Of a stretch of 64,000 nucleotides of DNA, positions 9,396 to 17,600 are shown in pieces. Source of the stretch: Nitrosomonas sp. Nm166 (lineage in GTDB: Bacteria > Pseudomonadota > Gammaproteobacteria > Burkholderiales > Nitrosomonadaceae). Below the pieces are notes generated by a model that was not told the origin of the DNA, did not search any database, and saw nothing but the letters and a program-made list of their open reading frames with translations. Location: positions 1-64,000 of the forward strand of contig NZ_FONE01000009.1 of assembly GCF_900112825.1 (NCBI RefSeq), in the 5' to 3' direction. Position numbers and translations under genes: made by a program. Numbering within the stretch: the first letter of the stretch is position 1; each line of letters opens with the position of its first letter.

Positions 9396-9724
9396 TCAGT
9401 GTAATGCTGCTTTGTCAGGATTAGCCCCAAGATATTATTACATTATATTGTATTGAATAGCATTTTCTTAATTAAGTTCAGCCATCAGGTCATTAGAGTG
9501 AAACTTGTTTAAGTAAATGCACCTGCTGGCTTTATTGCTAACAAATACGGCTTTAGCTGATAAACAACCATTAGCCGATCGATCTAAACATTTCTCCCGG
9601 GGAAATATACCCAATTGCTGCAGATTTCATCTCATTATGTATTTACATGTGAGTGTAATATTCCTGTCATGCTGACCTGTTAGATTTGCTTACCCTAAAA
9701 TAAATACTTGGAGGTGGGTGAATC
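9396..9724. other. Divergent intergenic region
   Basis: 329 bases between the PagL-like gene (leftward) and the beta-helix gene (rightward), AT-rich and presumably holding both promoters. A CTGTCAT heptamer (9664-9670) followed by CTGTTAG (9677-9683) resembles two Pho half-sites, but the spacing is 13 rather than the usual 11, so the match is weak. A strong ribosome binding site (GGAGGTGGG) precedes the rightward ATG. No credible gene was found. Confidence 0.4.
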
Positions 9725-11323
9725 ATGTTTAAGGTAAGAACTATAAAAGAGAAATTGATAACTGCATCAGCAGTGCTATTGAGCAGCGTCGCAGTGAATG
9801 GGTATGCAGCAACTGCAACCTTCGATCCGGCGACAGGCATTGCAGATCTTCCTGTCGTTGAAGTTTTGAACGGTGGATCATCTGCATTTTATAGCGCCAG
9901 ATTGCAACTCACAGGAAATGAATTGCAACTGATCGCTGCCGATCCTGTTTCGGCAGTCAGCGGGCAACGGAATGTCTATGATTCTGCTACTAGTGCGGTG
10001 CATGTGCCATCGATCGTGGTGGGGGGCGATGATTTTTACGTAAAACTTAAGCTAGTGCCCGGATCTGATCCTTTGCGTTTTACAGTGGAGCAGCTTGCCA
10101 ATAATGCGTTTCAAGGTTGTCCTAACTTTGCAACACCAGGCGCTGCTCCAGGTTCTTGCGTTTTGAGCGGTGAAATTAAAACCGATATTACGCTGACAAA
10201 AAATATCAACTGGATTTTATCCGGTGGTGTCTTTATCGGTGGCGACAAGGTCGACAACGCTACCATCACGATTAATCCTGGCACCAAAATTTTTGGTCAA
10301 CAAGGGCCAGATTTTCTGTGGATAAGACGCGGTTCAAAAATCATGGCGGAAGGAACGCCGGATAATCCGATCGTTATGTCCGGTTCGCTGCAACAAGGCC
10401 CTGGTGAATGGGGTGGCTTGGTGATTTCCGGCAGTGCCCCTGTGAATGGATGTAATGTCGATGTACCTGTTTGTGAAATTCCGAATGAAGCCATTACTTC
10501 TGAATTTTTTGGCGGTGATAACCCGACGGACAACAGCGGGTTGCTCAAATATGTGCAAATACTTTTTGCCGGTTTTGCTGTGCGCCCGGATGAGGAGTTG
10601 AATGGATTAACGCTAAATGGCGTTGGTTCGGGAACGATCATCGATTTTGTGCAAGTTCACGCAGGACTGGATGATGGCGTTGAAATGTTTGGCGGTACCG
10701 CGCAAATGAAACACCTGGTACTGACTAACAATGGTGACGATAGTCTGGACTGGGCAAACGGTTGGAAAGGACGTGCACAGTTTGTTTTGGTTAAACAACC
10801 TGCTGATTTTGGTGATCGGGGTATTGAAGCGGACAATAATGAAAAAAATAATGATGTCCTTCCGCGCGCTCAACCCATTTTATCCAATATGACTTTAATA
10901 GGCCGTGGCGACACGACACAAGGTGTGTTGTTGCGTCGTGGAACCGGTGCGAACATCTGGAATTCAGTGGTCACAGGGTTTCCTGTCTGTTTGATGATCG
11001 ATGGCCCATCAACTTTCGCAAATGCCGGTTTCCCAGGAAGTTTAACCGGCGGCTTGACGATAGAAAATTCTTTTGTTCATTGCGCCAGCAACTTCGCTGA
11101 TGGTGAGGGTGCTACCTTTACGACATCCGACTGGTTCTTATCTCAGTCCGGCAACAGAGCTGAAGATCCTTTGCTAAGTGGATATTTGCCTGTAACCGGA
11201 TCACCCTTGACCCTAGGTGGTGGCGCTGTCAACGATTCCTTCTTTGATCCCGTGGATTATGCTGGGGCATTCAAAGATGCGAATGATGACTGGACACAGG
11301 AATGGACTTATAACTTCAATTAA
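9725..11323 (+). CDS. Secreted beta-helix-like protein of unknown function
   Basis: A 532-residue protein with a signal peptide (about residues 1-29, cleavage near GYAATA). After an N-terminal beta domain (30-120) the chain carries repeated short strand-turn units such as NPGTKIFGQQG, PIVMSGSLQQGPGEWGG and NNGDDSLDWANG, a pattern of right-handed parallel beta-helix proteins. The WGGLVISGSAPVNGC type of motif recurs in surface proteins of many Gram-negatives. Several cysteines could form disulfides. It lacks a lipobox. It lies close to the large TonB receptor, and similar protein-receptor pairs are seen elsewhere, so it may bind or trim the receptor's ligand at the cell surface. No catalytic motif is recognised. 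Confidence 0.65.
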   Translation: MFKVRTIKEKLITASAVLLSSVAVNGYAATATFDPATGIADLPVVEVLNGGSSAFYSARLQLTGNELQLIAADPVSAVSGQRNVYDSATSAVHVPSIVVGGDDFYVKLKLVPGSDPLRFTVEQLANNAFQGCPNFATPGAAPGSCVLSGEIKTDITLTKNINWILSGGVFIGGDKVDNATITINPGTKIFGQQGPDFLWIRRGSKIMAEGTPDNPIVMSGSLQQGPGEWGGLVISGSAPVNGCNVDVPVCEIPNEAITSEFFGGDNPTDNSGLLKYVQILFAGFAVRPDEELNGLTLNGVGSGTIIDFVQVHAGLDDGVEMFGGTAQMKHLVLTNNGDDSLDWANGWKGRAQFVLVKQPADFGDRGIEADNNEKNNDVLPRAQPILSNMTLIGRGDTTQGVLLRRGTGANIWNSVVTGFPVCLMIDGPSTFANAGFPGSLTGGLTIENSFVHCASNFADGEGATFTTSDWFLSQSGNRAEDPLLSGYLPVTGSPLTLGGGAVNDSFFDPVDYAGAFKDANDDWTQEWTYNFN

Positions 11324-11329
11324 ACTGTT

Positions 11330-11363
11330 AGAGCTTCTTTGCAATTTGCTGTAAAGAAGCTCT
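11330..11363 (+). terminator. Hairpin after the beta-helix gene, no T tract
   Basis: Perfect 11-bp stem: AGAGCTTCTTT (11330-11340) pairs with AAAGAAGCTCT (11353-11363) around a 12-base loop, starting seven bases after the stop codon. No U run follows. It may protect the 3' end or act with the next hairpin. Confidence 0.55.
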
Positions 11364-11402
11364 GATTGGCTTAATGGATTCGATTATTCATTAAATCAAA
11401 AC

Positions 11403-11443
11403 AATCGCTGGATTGCCTTTATCGGATCCAGCGATTTTCTTTT
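11403..11443 (+). terminator. Rho-independent terminator
   Basis: 11-bp stem AATCGCTGGAT (11403-11413) with ATCCAGCGATT (11426-11436), loop of 12 bases, followed directly by TTCTTTT. This is the likely transcription end of the beta-helix gene. The leftward oxidase gene ends about 100 bases further on, so it could also serve that strand. Confidence 0.75.
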
Positions 11444-11540
11444 GAAGCTACCTGTATGACCCGATGCCGAGCATACATATATAAGTCGTTTGTGCACTTC
11501 TACTTGGCTACAACTGTTTTTCACAATAACGAACAGCTTC

Positions 11541-13088
11541 TTAGCCGATTTGTATGATCTTAGCTACGGAAGGTACTCCCTCCGCATTCCAAACAAAGAG
11601 CAGATAGAAGCCTGGAGGAGCTACTTTGGCTGTTCTTGGAGATTTCACGGTTACAATCTTGCCTGTTTGCGAAATAGGTAGATTGAAGAAACGTGTTTCG
11701 TGATCAAATGTATGTGTAGCTGCACCGACACGCACCAGCGTGACTCTGGTAATGCTTTCGTCTGATTCGATTGAAAAGCTCTGATTCCAGCCGATCACTG
11801 TTGTTGGGGCATCAATGATTTCTGGACGAAATGCAAGTTGGCCGCTTTCATCAGTTTTGAATAAATAAGGTGGATAGTAAATTTCACCATTCAATTGCTT
11901 CAATGGCCCTGGTGCACCTCCCCCGCCAGTAAACACCGTTCCATCTGGAAGCAAGAGTGAGGTTGAGTGATATAGTCGTGCTGTAGTTGCACTGGCTGCT
12001 ACTGTCCAACGATTAGTTTTAGGATTCCAAAGCTCGGATTCTAATACCCTGCCATCAAGTGTGTTACCCGTCGATGAACCACCGTTGACCCAGACCTGGC
12101 CATCAGCAAGTACTGTGGCACTTCCGTGTTGATGATCCTTTGCCAGAAGACCGGCCGAGGATAAGACTGGCTCACCGGTTCCATTAATATTGACGATAAC
12201 TGCCGACCGATCCCTGCGAATAGAGAGAATGCGGCCAGGGGCATACATTACACTTGGTAGAATAGTCCGGCTACTCGAAGTTTTTGTCGCGTACTTGGTG
12301 AGCGTGCCAGTACCTCTTGTATCAAGCTTGAACATTGCGCCATTATGGGCAAGAATAAATAGATTACCTTGTGGATTCACCCAGGCTCTTGGATAGTACC
12401 ATGAAGCTCCACCAAGCTCTCCGTAAGCGATACTGCTGGTTGCTGAACTTAGCACACGCCAGCTGCCATTGATTGACCGTACCTCCGGTGTAGAGGAGTA
12501 GGTATCCTCGGTAACCCCTTCAAGAAATTTGTCGTCACGACCTCCCAGCACGGCATGTTCGCCATTTGGCAGTGTTACTGCAGTGGCATACCAGCGCTTG
12601 AAAGCCATGCTTTTTGTCTGGCGTATGAGCGTGTCTGTCGTCGGATCAAAGATATTGACATCATTGTTTGCATAATTGCGTTTGTTATTTACCACAGCAT
12701 CCCCACCCACGATAAGCGCATGGCCTGTGTTTGGAATTAACGCCTGACCTGCACAGAAAGTGTCTGTGTTGGTGGTATTGGGAAGTACTTTAAATGCCTC
12801 GGCACCGGTACCTGCCGGGGGATTCCAAATGACATAATGCAATTTGGCGCCCTGATTGCCATCTGTGTCCGTTCCATAAGCAAAAACTCGTCCGTCGGGC
12901 ATAAGCATCATGGAGAGCGGTATGATTGGCCAATCGTGCAAAGGACCGAATTTCCCTTTCAAATGTGCTTCTGATGCGGCGGCCAATGCAAGGTTACTAA
13001 CCGCATGAATAGATAAAAATAAAACTAAAACGGATATGAAATATTTCAAGCACCAAGTTCTTGGTGCGGAAAGAAAAAGCTTGAACAT
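11541..13088 (-). CDS. Copper radical oxidase (galactose/glyoxal oxidase-like), paralog 1
   Basis: A 515-residue exported protein: signal peptide (about residues 1-37), seven-bladed kelch-type propeller (about 45-400) and a C-terminal galactose-oxidase early-set domain (DUF1929, about 420-515). The expected copper site can be read: Cys112 (FCAGQ) and Tyr167 (RWYATAV) for the thioether-linked Tyr-Cys cofactor, axial Tyr373 with His374 (RLYHS), and His459 (ATHTF). The Trp that stacks on the cofactor in fungal galactose oxidase has no equivalent at that position; RWY is more like glyoxal oxidase. Enzymes of this class oxidise primary alcohols or aldehydes and make H2O2. The substrate is unknown. 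A clear AGGAG site precedes the ATG. It is a close duplicate of the next gene. Confidence 0.85.
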   Translation of the reverse strand: MFKLFLSAPRTWCLKYFISVLVLFLSIHAVSNLALAAASEAHLKGKFGPLHDWPIIPLSMMLMPDGRVFAYGTDTDGNQGAKLHYVIWNPPAGTGAEAFKVLPNTTNTDTFCAGQALIPNTGHALIVGGDAVVNNKRNYANNDVNIFDPTTDTLIRQTKSMAFKRWYATAVTLPNGEHAVLGGRDDKFLEGVTEDTYSSTPEVRSINGSWRVLSSATSSIAYGELGGASWYYPRAWVNPQGNLFILAHNGAMFKLDTRGTGTLTKYATKTSSSRTILPSVMYAPGRILSIRRDRSAVIVNINGTGEPVLSSAGLLAKDHQHGSATVLADGQVWVNGGSSTGNTLDGRVLESELWNPKTNRWTVAASATTARLYHSTSLLLPDGTVFTGGGGAPGPLKQLNGEIYYPPYLFKTDESGQLAFRPEIIDAPTTVIGWNQSFSIESDESITRVTLVRVGAATHTFDHETRFFNLPISQTGKIVTVKSPRTAKVAPPGFYLLFVWNAEGVPSVAKIIQIG

Positions 13089-13271
13089 GATATATGCTCC
13101 TATATTGAAGAGAAAACATCGCTTCTTTATTGTCTGAAAGTCAGCAAAAAGTCGTTTTTATCAAGCATCGTGAAGAACTCGTCTAAAAAATACTCTTTAC
13201 AGCTTGGTTGGCATAAAATCTGAGTAAAAAATTGATTTCCAAAGAATTACTTTCTAAGTAATGCGCCCATT

Positions 13272-14804
13272 TTAGCCGATTTGTATGGTCTTAGCTACAG
13301 AAGGTACTCCCTCCGCATTCCAAACAAAGAGCAGATAAAAGCCTGGAGGAGCAATATTGGCTGTTGCGGGAGATTTCACAGTTACAATCTTACCCGTTTG
13401 CGGAATAGGCAGATTAAAAAAACGTGTCTCATTGTTAAAAGAATGTGTAGCTGCACCGACACGCACCAGCGTGACTCTGACAATATTTTCGTCTGATTCG
13501 ATTGCAAGGTTTTGGTTCCACCCGATCACTGCTGGGGCATCAACAATTTCTGGACGAAATGCAAATTGGCCGCTTCCATCTTTTTTAAACAAGTAAGGTG
13601 GATAGTAGATTTCACCATTCAGCTGTTTTCGGCCTGGCGAACCTCCTCCTCCTGTGAGTACGGTTCCATCTGGAAGCAGAATGGCAGACGAATGATACAG
13701 TCGCGCCGTAGTTGCACTGGCTGTTGTTGTCCATTTGCCCGTATTGGAGTCCCAAAGCTCGGATTCCAGCACTGCACCTGTCAAATTATTGCCAGTTGAT
13801 GAGCCGCCATTGACCCAGACCCGGCCATCGGCAAGTAATGTCGCATTACCGTGCTGGCGATCCTTTGCCAGAAGACCAGCCGAGGATACAACGGGTTCAC
13901 CGGTACCGTTAATATTAACGACGACTGCTACACGATCCCTGCGGATGGAGAGAATGCGGCCGGGAGCAAACATGATACTCGGCATAGTATAACGACCTTT
14001 CGCAGCCCTGGTCGTATACCTGGTGAGCGTGCCGGTACCTGTGGTATCGAGCTTGTACATTGAACCATTATGGCCAAGAATAAATAGCTTACCCTGCCGA
14101 TTCACCCAGGCACGGGGATACAACCATGAGTATCCAAGCTCTCCATAGGCAATACCACTGATTGCCGACGTCAATGTACGCCAGCTACCATTGATTGACC
14201 GTACCTCCGGTGTAGGCGAATAGGTATCATCAGTAACCCCATCAAGAAATTTGTTGTCACGACCTCCCAGCACGGCATGTTCGCCATTTGGCAGTGTTAC
14301 CGCAGTGGCATACCAGCGTTTGAAAGCCATGCTTGGCGTCTGGCGTATGAGCGTATCTGTTGTTGGATCAAAAATGTTGACGTTTTTATTGGCATAATTG
14401 CGCTCCGTATTCACCACCGCATCTCCGCCCACAATAAGCGCGTGACCTGTTTCGGGAATCAGTGCCTGGCCTGCGCAGAAGATGTCTGTGTTGGTGGTAT
14501 TGGGAAGCACTTTAAATGCATCGGCACCGGTACCTGCTGGAGGATTCCAAATGACATAATGCAATTTAGCGCCCTGGTCGCCATCTGTGTCCGTTCCATA
14601 AGCAAATACCCGTCCGTCGGGCATAAGCATCATGGCGAGCGGTATGATTGGCCAATCGTGCAGAGGACCGAATTTTCCTTTCAAATGTGCCTCTGATACT
14701 GCCAGGGCGGGAGTGATAAGCCCGTTAGATAAAAATAAAACTAAAACGGGTATGAGATATTTCAAACACCAAGTTCTTGGTGCGAAAAGAGAAAGCTTGA
14801 ACAT
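13272..14804 (-). CDS. Copper radical oxidase (galactose/glyoxal oxidase-like), paralog 2
   Basis: A 510-residue exported protein nearly identical in layout to paralog 1: signal peptide, propeller and C-terminal early-set domain. Site residues are Cys110, Tyr165 (RWY), Tyr370-His371 and His454 (ATHSF), all present. The two genes are tandem and in the same direction with 183 bases between them, and similarity extends through the AGGAGCAT leader and the signal peptide, showing duplication of the whole unit. The main differences are in the signal peptide, in the 220-280 region and in small loop changes (one fewer residue near SPGRKQL). Both copies are intact, suggesting retained function or dosage benefit. 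Transcription probably starts in the region before 15.2 kb on the opposite strand. Confidence 0.85.
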   Translation of the reverse strand: MFKLSLFAPRTWCLKYLIPVLVLFLSNGLITPALAVSEAHLKGKFGPLHDWPIIPLAMMLMPDGRVFAYGTDTDGDQGAKLHYVIWNPPAGTGADAFKVLPNTTNTDIFCAGQALIPETGHALIVGGDAVVNTERNYANKNVNIFDPTTDTLIRQTPSMAFKRWYATAVTLPNGEHAVLGGRDNKFLDGVTDDTYSPTPEVRSINGSWRTLTSAISGIAYGELGYSWLYPRAWVNRQGKLFILGHNGSMYKLDTTGTGTLTRYTTRAAKGRYTMPSIMFAPGRILSIRRDRVAVVVNINGTGEPVVSSAGLLAKDRQHGNATLLADGRVWVNGGSSTGNNLTGAVLESELWDSNTGKWTTTASATTARLYHSSAILLPDGTVLTGGGGSPGRKQLNGEIYYPPYLFKKDGSGQFAFRPEIVDAPAVIGWNQNLAIESDENIVRVTLVRVGAATHSFNNETRFFNLPIPQTGKIVTVKSPATANIAPPGFYLLFVWNAEGVPSVAKTIQIG

Positions 14805-15061
14805 GATACATGCTCCTGATGGGGAATAGGAAACATCATTTTTTCATCCGAAAGCAGTGAAAGTTGATTTCTTATCGAGCAACAGTAAGTGAAGAATAAG
14901 TAGAGAAAATACAATTTAATTGCTACAAAAATCTGTAGGACAAACCTTAATTTTTCATAAGGAAAAGCTTAATTTTTGAGTATTGTTTCTATTTTATTGG
15001 TGAGACAGAGCTTTTGGTTTGCAATCTCGATTCTCGAGATGAATCTGGCAGTGCCATAAAG

Positions 15062-15079
15062 CTTTCATAAAAAATTCAT
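15062..15079 (+). promoter_or_regulatory. Pho-box-like sequence
   Basis: Two heptamers, CTTTCAT and AATTCAT, with a four-base A spacer give the 7-4-7 layout of the PhoB site; about 14 of 18 positions agree with the enterobacterial consensus by eye. It lies 124 bases before the start of a PhoX/DUF839 gene, which makes phosphate control plausible. AT-rich DNA yields chance matches of this quality easily. Confidence 0.25.
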
Positions 15080-15123
15080 TCTATCGACATCAGCCTTTAA
15101 CGCTTGGACTATAGAGTTGCAGC

Positions 15124-15158
15124 GACGAATACCACATCGTGTGTATCGTCGTATCGTC
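15124..15158 (+). promoter_or_regulatory. Hairpin with tandem GTATCGTC in the PhoX-like leader
   Basis: Arms GACGAATAC (15124-15132) and GTATCGTC (15143-15150) pair with one bulged A; the loop CACATCGTGT is itself partly self-complementary. A second identical GTATCGTC (15151-15158) could compete for the left arm, allowing two alternative folds. It ends 44 bases before the start codon, so it may be an operator or an mRNA element. Confidence 0.35.
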
Positions 15159-15202
15159 TTTAAGTTATTGAGTGTATTTTCTAATTTTAATGGAGAGAAT
15201 TC

Positions 15203-16519
15203 ATGAAAAAATCGATTCTGGCAGTACCCATTTGCGCTGCCTTAACGACAATTGTTTACGCTGATGCGATAGTTGTTAGTGGCCCCATGAAGTTTAAGCC
15301 AATTGCCGCTTCGGCTTATGAGCAAACCACGACAGATCCGCTCATCCTGAATAGCGAGCCCTGGGTGATTCCAAAAGGTTTTACGCAGTACCTTATCTCT
15401 GATGAGAATAACTTGGATATTTATCCTGATGCGAACGACTTGAATGACATGAATACGGTCAATGAAACCGGAAAGCATGCAGGAAGATATCTCTACCGCA
15501 CGCACGAAGTACGTCCAGGTACAGGTTCTTATTTAGGCGGTGCAGTTTCGGTAGTAGATCTACAAACTGGCAAGGCAGAAATTCTGGTGCAACGTGCCGA
15601 TTGGGAAGCTTTGGACGGTCTGGTGTGGACACCTTGGCAGACTCTTCTTTTTGCTGAGGAAACAATTACCGCTCAATTGCCTGATCCTGATGCACCGAAT
15701 GCGCAGAGTGGCATGGTGTACGAATTGAAATTTGAAAAAGATAATCCAACGGCTGTAGAGGAAATTAAGGTGCGACCGATGCTTGGATCTTTGTCTCATG
15801 AAGGTATTGAGACTGATGAAGAAGGCAATGTGTATGTCATCGATGAAGACAGAAAAGGTTCTATTTATAAATTTGTTCCCAATGCGTACGGTGATTTGAG
15901 CAGTGGTCAGCTACATGCTTTGCGGGTGAAAAATGGCAAAAAGACAGGTGAAGCCGAATGGGTGGCGCTGGATATGAATCAGGTTCAGATTAGTGCCAGA
16001 ATTGCTGCTCAGACGGTCAATGCGACACCTTTCTGTCGTCCAGAGGATTTGGAGCGTATTGGGGATACGCTGTACGCAGCCCTAACCTGCGAAGATGCTA
16101 CCGATCCAACCAATACTAACGGTCCTGGGGCAATATTGGCAGTCAGCCTGAAGTCAGTGCCTAAAGTAAATTATTTTGTACAACCTGGGATGAATGTACC
16201 TTTTGAAGTTAAACCTACTGACACCACCGCTGGAGTGACCGGCTTCAGGAATCCAGATAATCTGGCAAAAGGGCATGATGGCAAATTGTGGATTGTTGAG
16301 GACAACGATAACAGCGATATCTGGGTTGCACTGCCTGACGAAGATGGCGATGGCTACAGTGATGGCGTGTATCTGTTTGCTTCGCTGAAAGACAAGTCAG
16401 CGGAAGGCACAGGTATTTATTTCGGCAAGGATCCATCCACTTTGTTCGTAAATATTCAGCATTCTGGAACGGGTAATGACAAAACCATGGCGATTACCAG
16501 AGTCATTAAGCCTAAATAA
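15203..16519 (+). CDS. PhoX/DUF839 family secreted beta-propeller protein
   Basis: A 438-residue exported protein with a signal peptide (about 1-21, VYADA). It shows DUF839/PhoX hallmarks: GGAVSVVDLQTGKAE (113-126), a double-Glu metal region (Glu152-Glu153), SHEGIETDEEGNVYVIDED (198-216) with acidic metal ligands, and IYKFVPNAYGD. PhoX phosphatases are six-bladed propellers with Fe and Ca ions. In PhoX the residue before the double Glu is the iron-ligand Cys; here it is Ala151, so a true Fe-Ca phosphatase site is doubtful. Only three cysteines are evident in the mature chain. The role may be phosphoester hydrolysis with altered metal use, another lactonase-like activity, or binding. It has a strong ribosome binding site. 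Confidence 0.65.
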   Translation: MKKSILAVPICAALTTIVYADAIVVSGPMKFKPIAASAYEQTTTDPLILNSEPWVIPKGFTQYLISDENNLDIYPDANDLNDMNTVNETGKHAGRYLYRTHEVRPGTGSYLGGAVSVVDLQTGKAEILVQRADWEALDGLVWTPWQTLLFAEETITAQLPDPDAPNAQSGMVYELKFEKDNPTAVEEIKVRPMLGSLSHEGIETDEEGNVYVIDEDRKGSIYKFVPNAYGDLSSGQLHALRVKNGKKTGEAEWVALDMNQVQISARIAAQTVNATPFCRPEDLERIGDTLYAALTCEDATDPTNTNGPGAILAVSLKSVPKVNYFVQPGMNVPFEVKPTDTTAGVTGFRNPDNLAKGHDGKLWIVEDNDNSDIWVALPDEDGDGYSDGVYLFASLKDKSAEGTGIYFGKDPSTLFVNIQHSGTGNDKTMAITRVIKPK

Positions 16520-16560
16520 TAATTTCAACCTATAAAGTTTACATTCGAAGGAGGAAAGTT

Positions 16561-16827
16561 ATGAAAAACGATCATATCTTTATCATTGCATCAGTATGTT
16601 TTTGTCTGGTTTTATTAAGCGCAATCTACTATGGTGTTGCATTTTATGAAGTCATCATCGATTGGGACAGTATTTCAGGCATTATTCTCGGAGCTTATTT
16701 TTATTTTGTCTATCTCATTATCGGTATCTTCTACGGTAGGCCAACAAATCGAATGCGATATTTTCAAGAGAGAAAATCACAGCAGAGAAAACAAAGAATA
16801 TATACCCGTGATGCTTACGAATATTAA
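16561..16827 (+). CDS. Small two-helix membrane protein, unknown
   Basis: An 88-residue protein with two membrane helices (about 5-29 and 38-60) and a basic, Gln/Arg-rich C-terminal tail (about 63-88) predicted to be cytoplasmic. An excellent AAGGAGGAAAG ribosome binding site seven bases before the ATG supports expression. It follows the PhoX-like gene by 41 bases and could be in the same transcript. I do not recognise the family. Confidence 0.6.
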   Translation: MKNDHIFIIASVCFCLVLLSAIYYGVAFYEVIIDWDSISGIILGAYFYFVYLIIGIFYGRPTNRMRYFQERKSQQRKQRIYTRDAYEY

Positions 16828-17163
16828 TCAGCAAGCCATTGTTGTAACGCAATATTGGTATATTAATTAAAACCATACTTAATATTCATGGAATTTTTCG
16901 AGATTCCAGTTGTCTGCATAATTATCTACTTTCCCTTTGTTTATGTAGATTAACCGCTTAACCCAAGCATTTCTGCGATAAGAAATGTCACAACGATCCA
17001 AGAGGTCGGGGGCGTGTTGAATTGGGTTTTTATTTTTTATATCTCCTAACTGTACCTCCCAGCTTGCTAATGACTGCAATTACTGGGAGGGTTCTTTCTC
17101 TTTTAAGGTGATTACTTGTCATCATCTTGTCATATCATCAAATTAAGATTTGCCTGATCAAGT

Positions 17164-17183
17164 TTCATCTGTCAACAGATGAA
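17164..17183. promoter_or_regulatory. Operator-like palindrome
   Basis: TTCATCTGT and ACAGATGAA are perfect 9-bp arms separated by two bases. The tight, hairpin-unfriendly spacer suggests a binding site for a dimeric regulator rather than an RNA hairpin. It lies over 400 bases before the next gene start. Confidence 0.35.
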
Positions 17184-17307
17184 TTTTAGATGAAGCTGCA
17201 TAACCGTTCTGCATTGTTTGCAACTGCTACGCATTGTTTTTAACTCTGTATTTTTTGCCGCCAATATCACAAGCACTGGTGCAATCTTTCCTTGCGGATT
17301 CGTACCC

Positions 17308-17353
17308 AATGGATTGATACGTATAAAAGCAATGGATTGATACGTATAAAAGC
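17308..17353. repeat. 23-bp tandem duplication
   Basis: Two identical copies of a 23-mer beginning AATGGATTGATACG and ending TATAAAAGC lie head to tail (17308-17330, 17331-17353). The inverse of its first part, CAATCCATTGG, lies at 17372-17382 and can pair with CCAATGGATTG at 17306-17316. It may be a slippage duplication at a hairpin or a target-site trace. Confidence 0.6.
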
Positions 17354-17600
17354 AGTGGGTGTCTGTTTGAACAATCCATTGGCTCAGGAAGTAGTATTCA
17401 GTAAACAGCCGAGACGGCTGATTTCAATGCATTCATAAGCTTTTTTCAGGAGAAGAACTGAACAAATATAATGAAATATTAAACACATGAGTGTTATACC
17501 TGCCATTCAGCTAATTATGTAAGGCTAGTTATCAGTTATGCAATCTGAATGTTTACCATTAAGATAAAACTATTCCAAGTAGCTGAGAGTCATTAGATCC

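Larger units (their letters stand above)
14805..15202. other. Divergent intergenic region with Pho-box-like site and hairpin
   Basis: 398 AT-rich bases between the leftward oxidase pair and the rightward PhoX-like gene. A Pho-box-like 18-mer lies at 15062-15079 (CTTTCAT, four A, AATTCAT). A hairpin at 15124-15150 (GACGAATAC pairs with GTATCGTC across a bulged A) is followed by a second GTATCGTC (15151-15158). A GGAGAG ribosome binding site precedes the ATG at 15203. No gene was found. Confidence 0.45.
16880..17600. other. Gene-poor region with repeats
   Basis: About 720 bases without a convincing gene. It holds a near-perfect palindrome (17164-17183), a 23-bp tandem duplication (17308-17353) whose CCAATGGATTG core recurs inverted at 17372-17382, and several GCATTGTTT words near 17211-17240. 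The last part probably carries the promoter of the pyruvate-kinase-like gene. Two short leftward reading frames here look random. Confidence 0.5.

Noticed and set aside
9517-9675. 52-codon frame starting MHLLALLLTNTALA before the beta-helix gene
   Set aside because: The start looks like a signal peptide, but there is no ribosome binding site, the rest is low-information and it ends at a random stop. It could be a decayed remnant; not supported.
16879-17079. 66-codon leftward frame in the gene-poor gap
   Set aside because: No ribosome binding site, no recognised motif, short.
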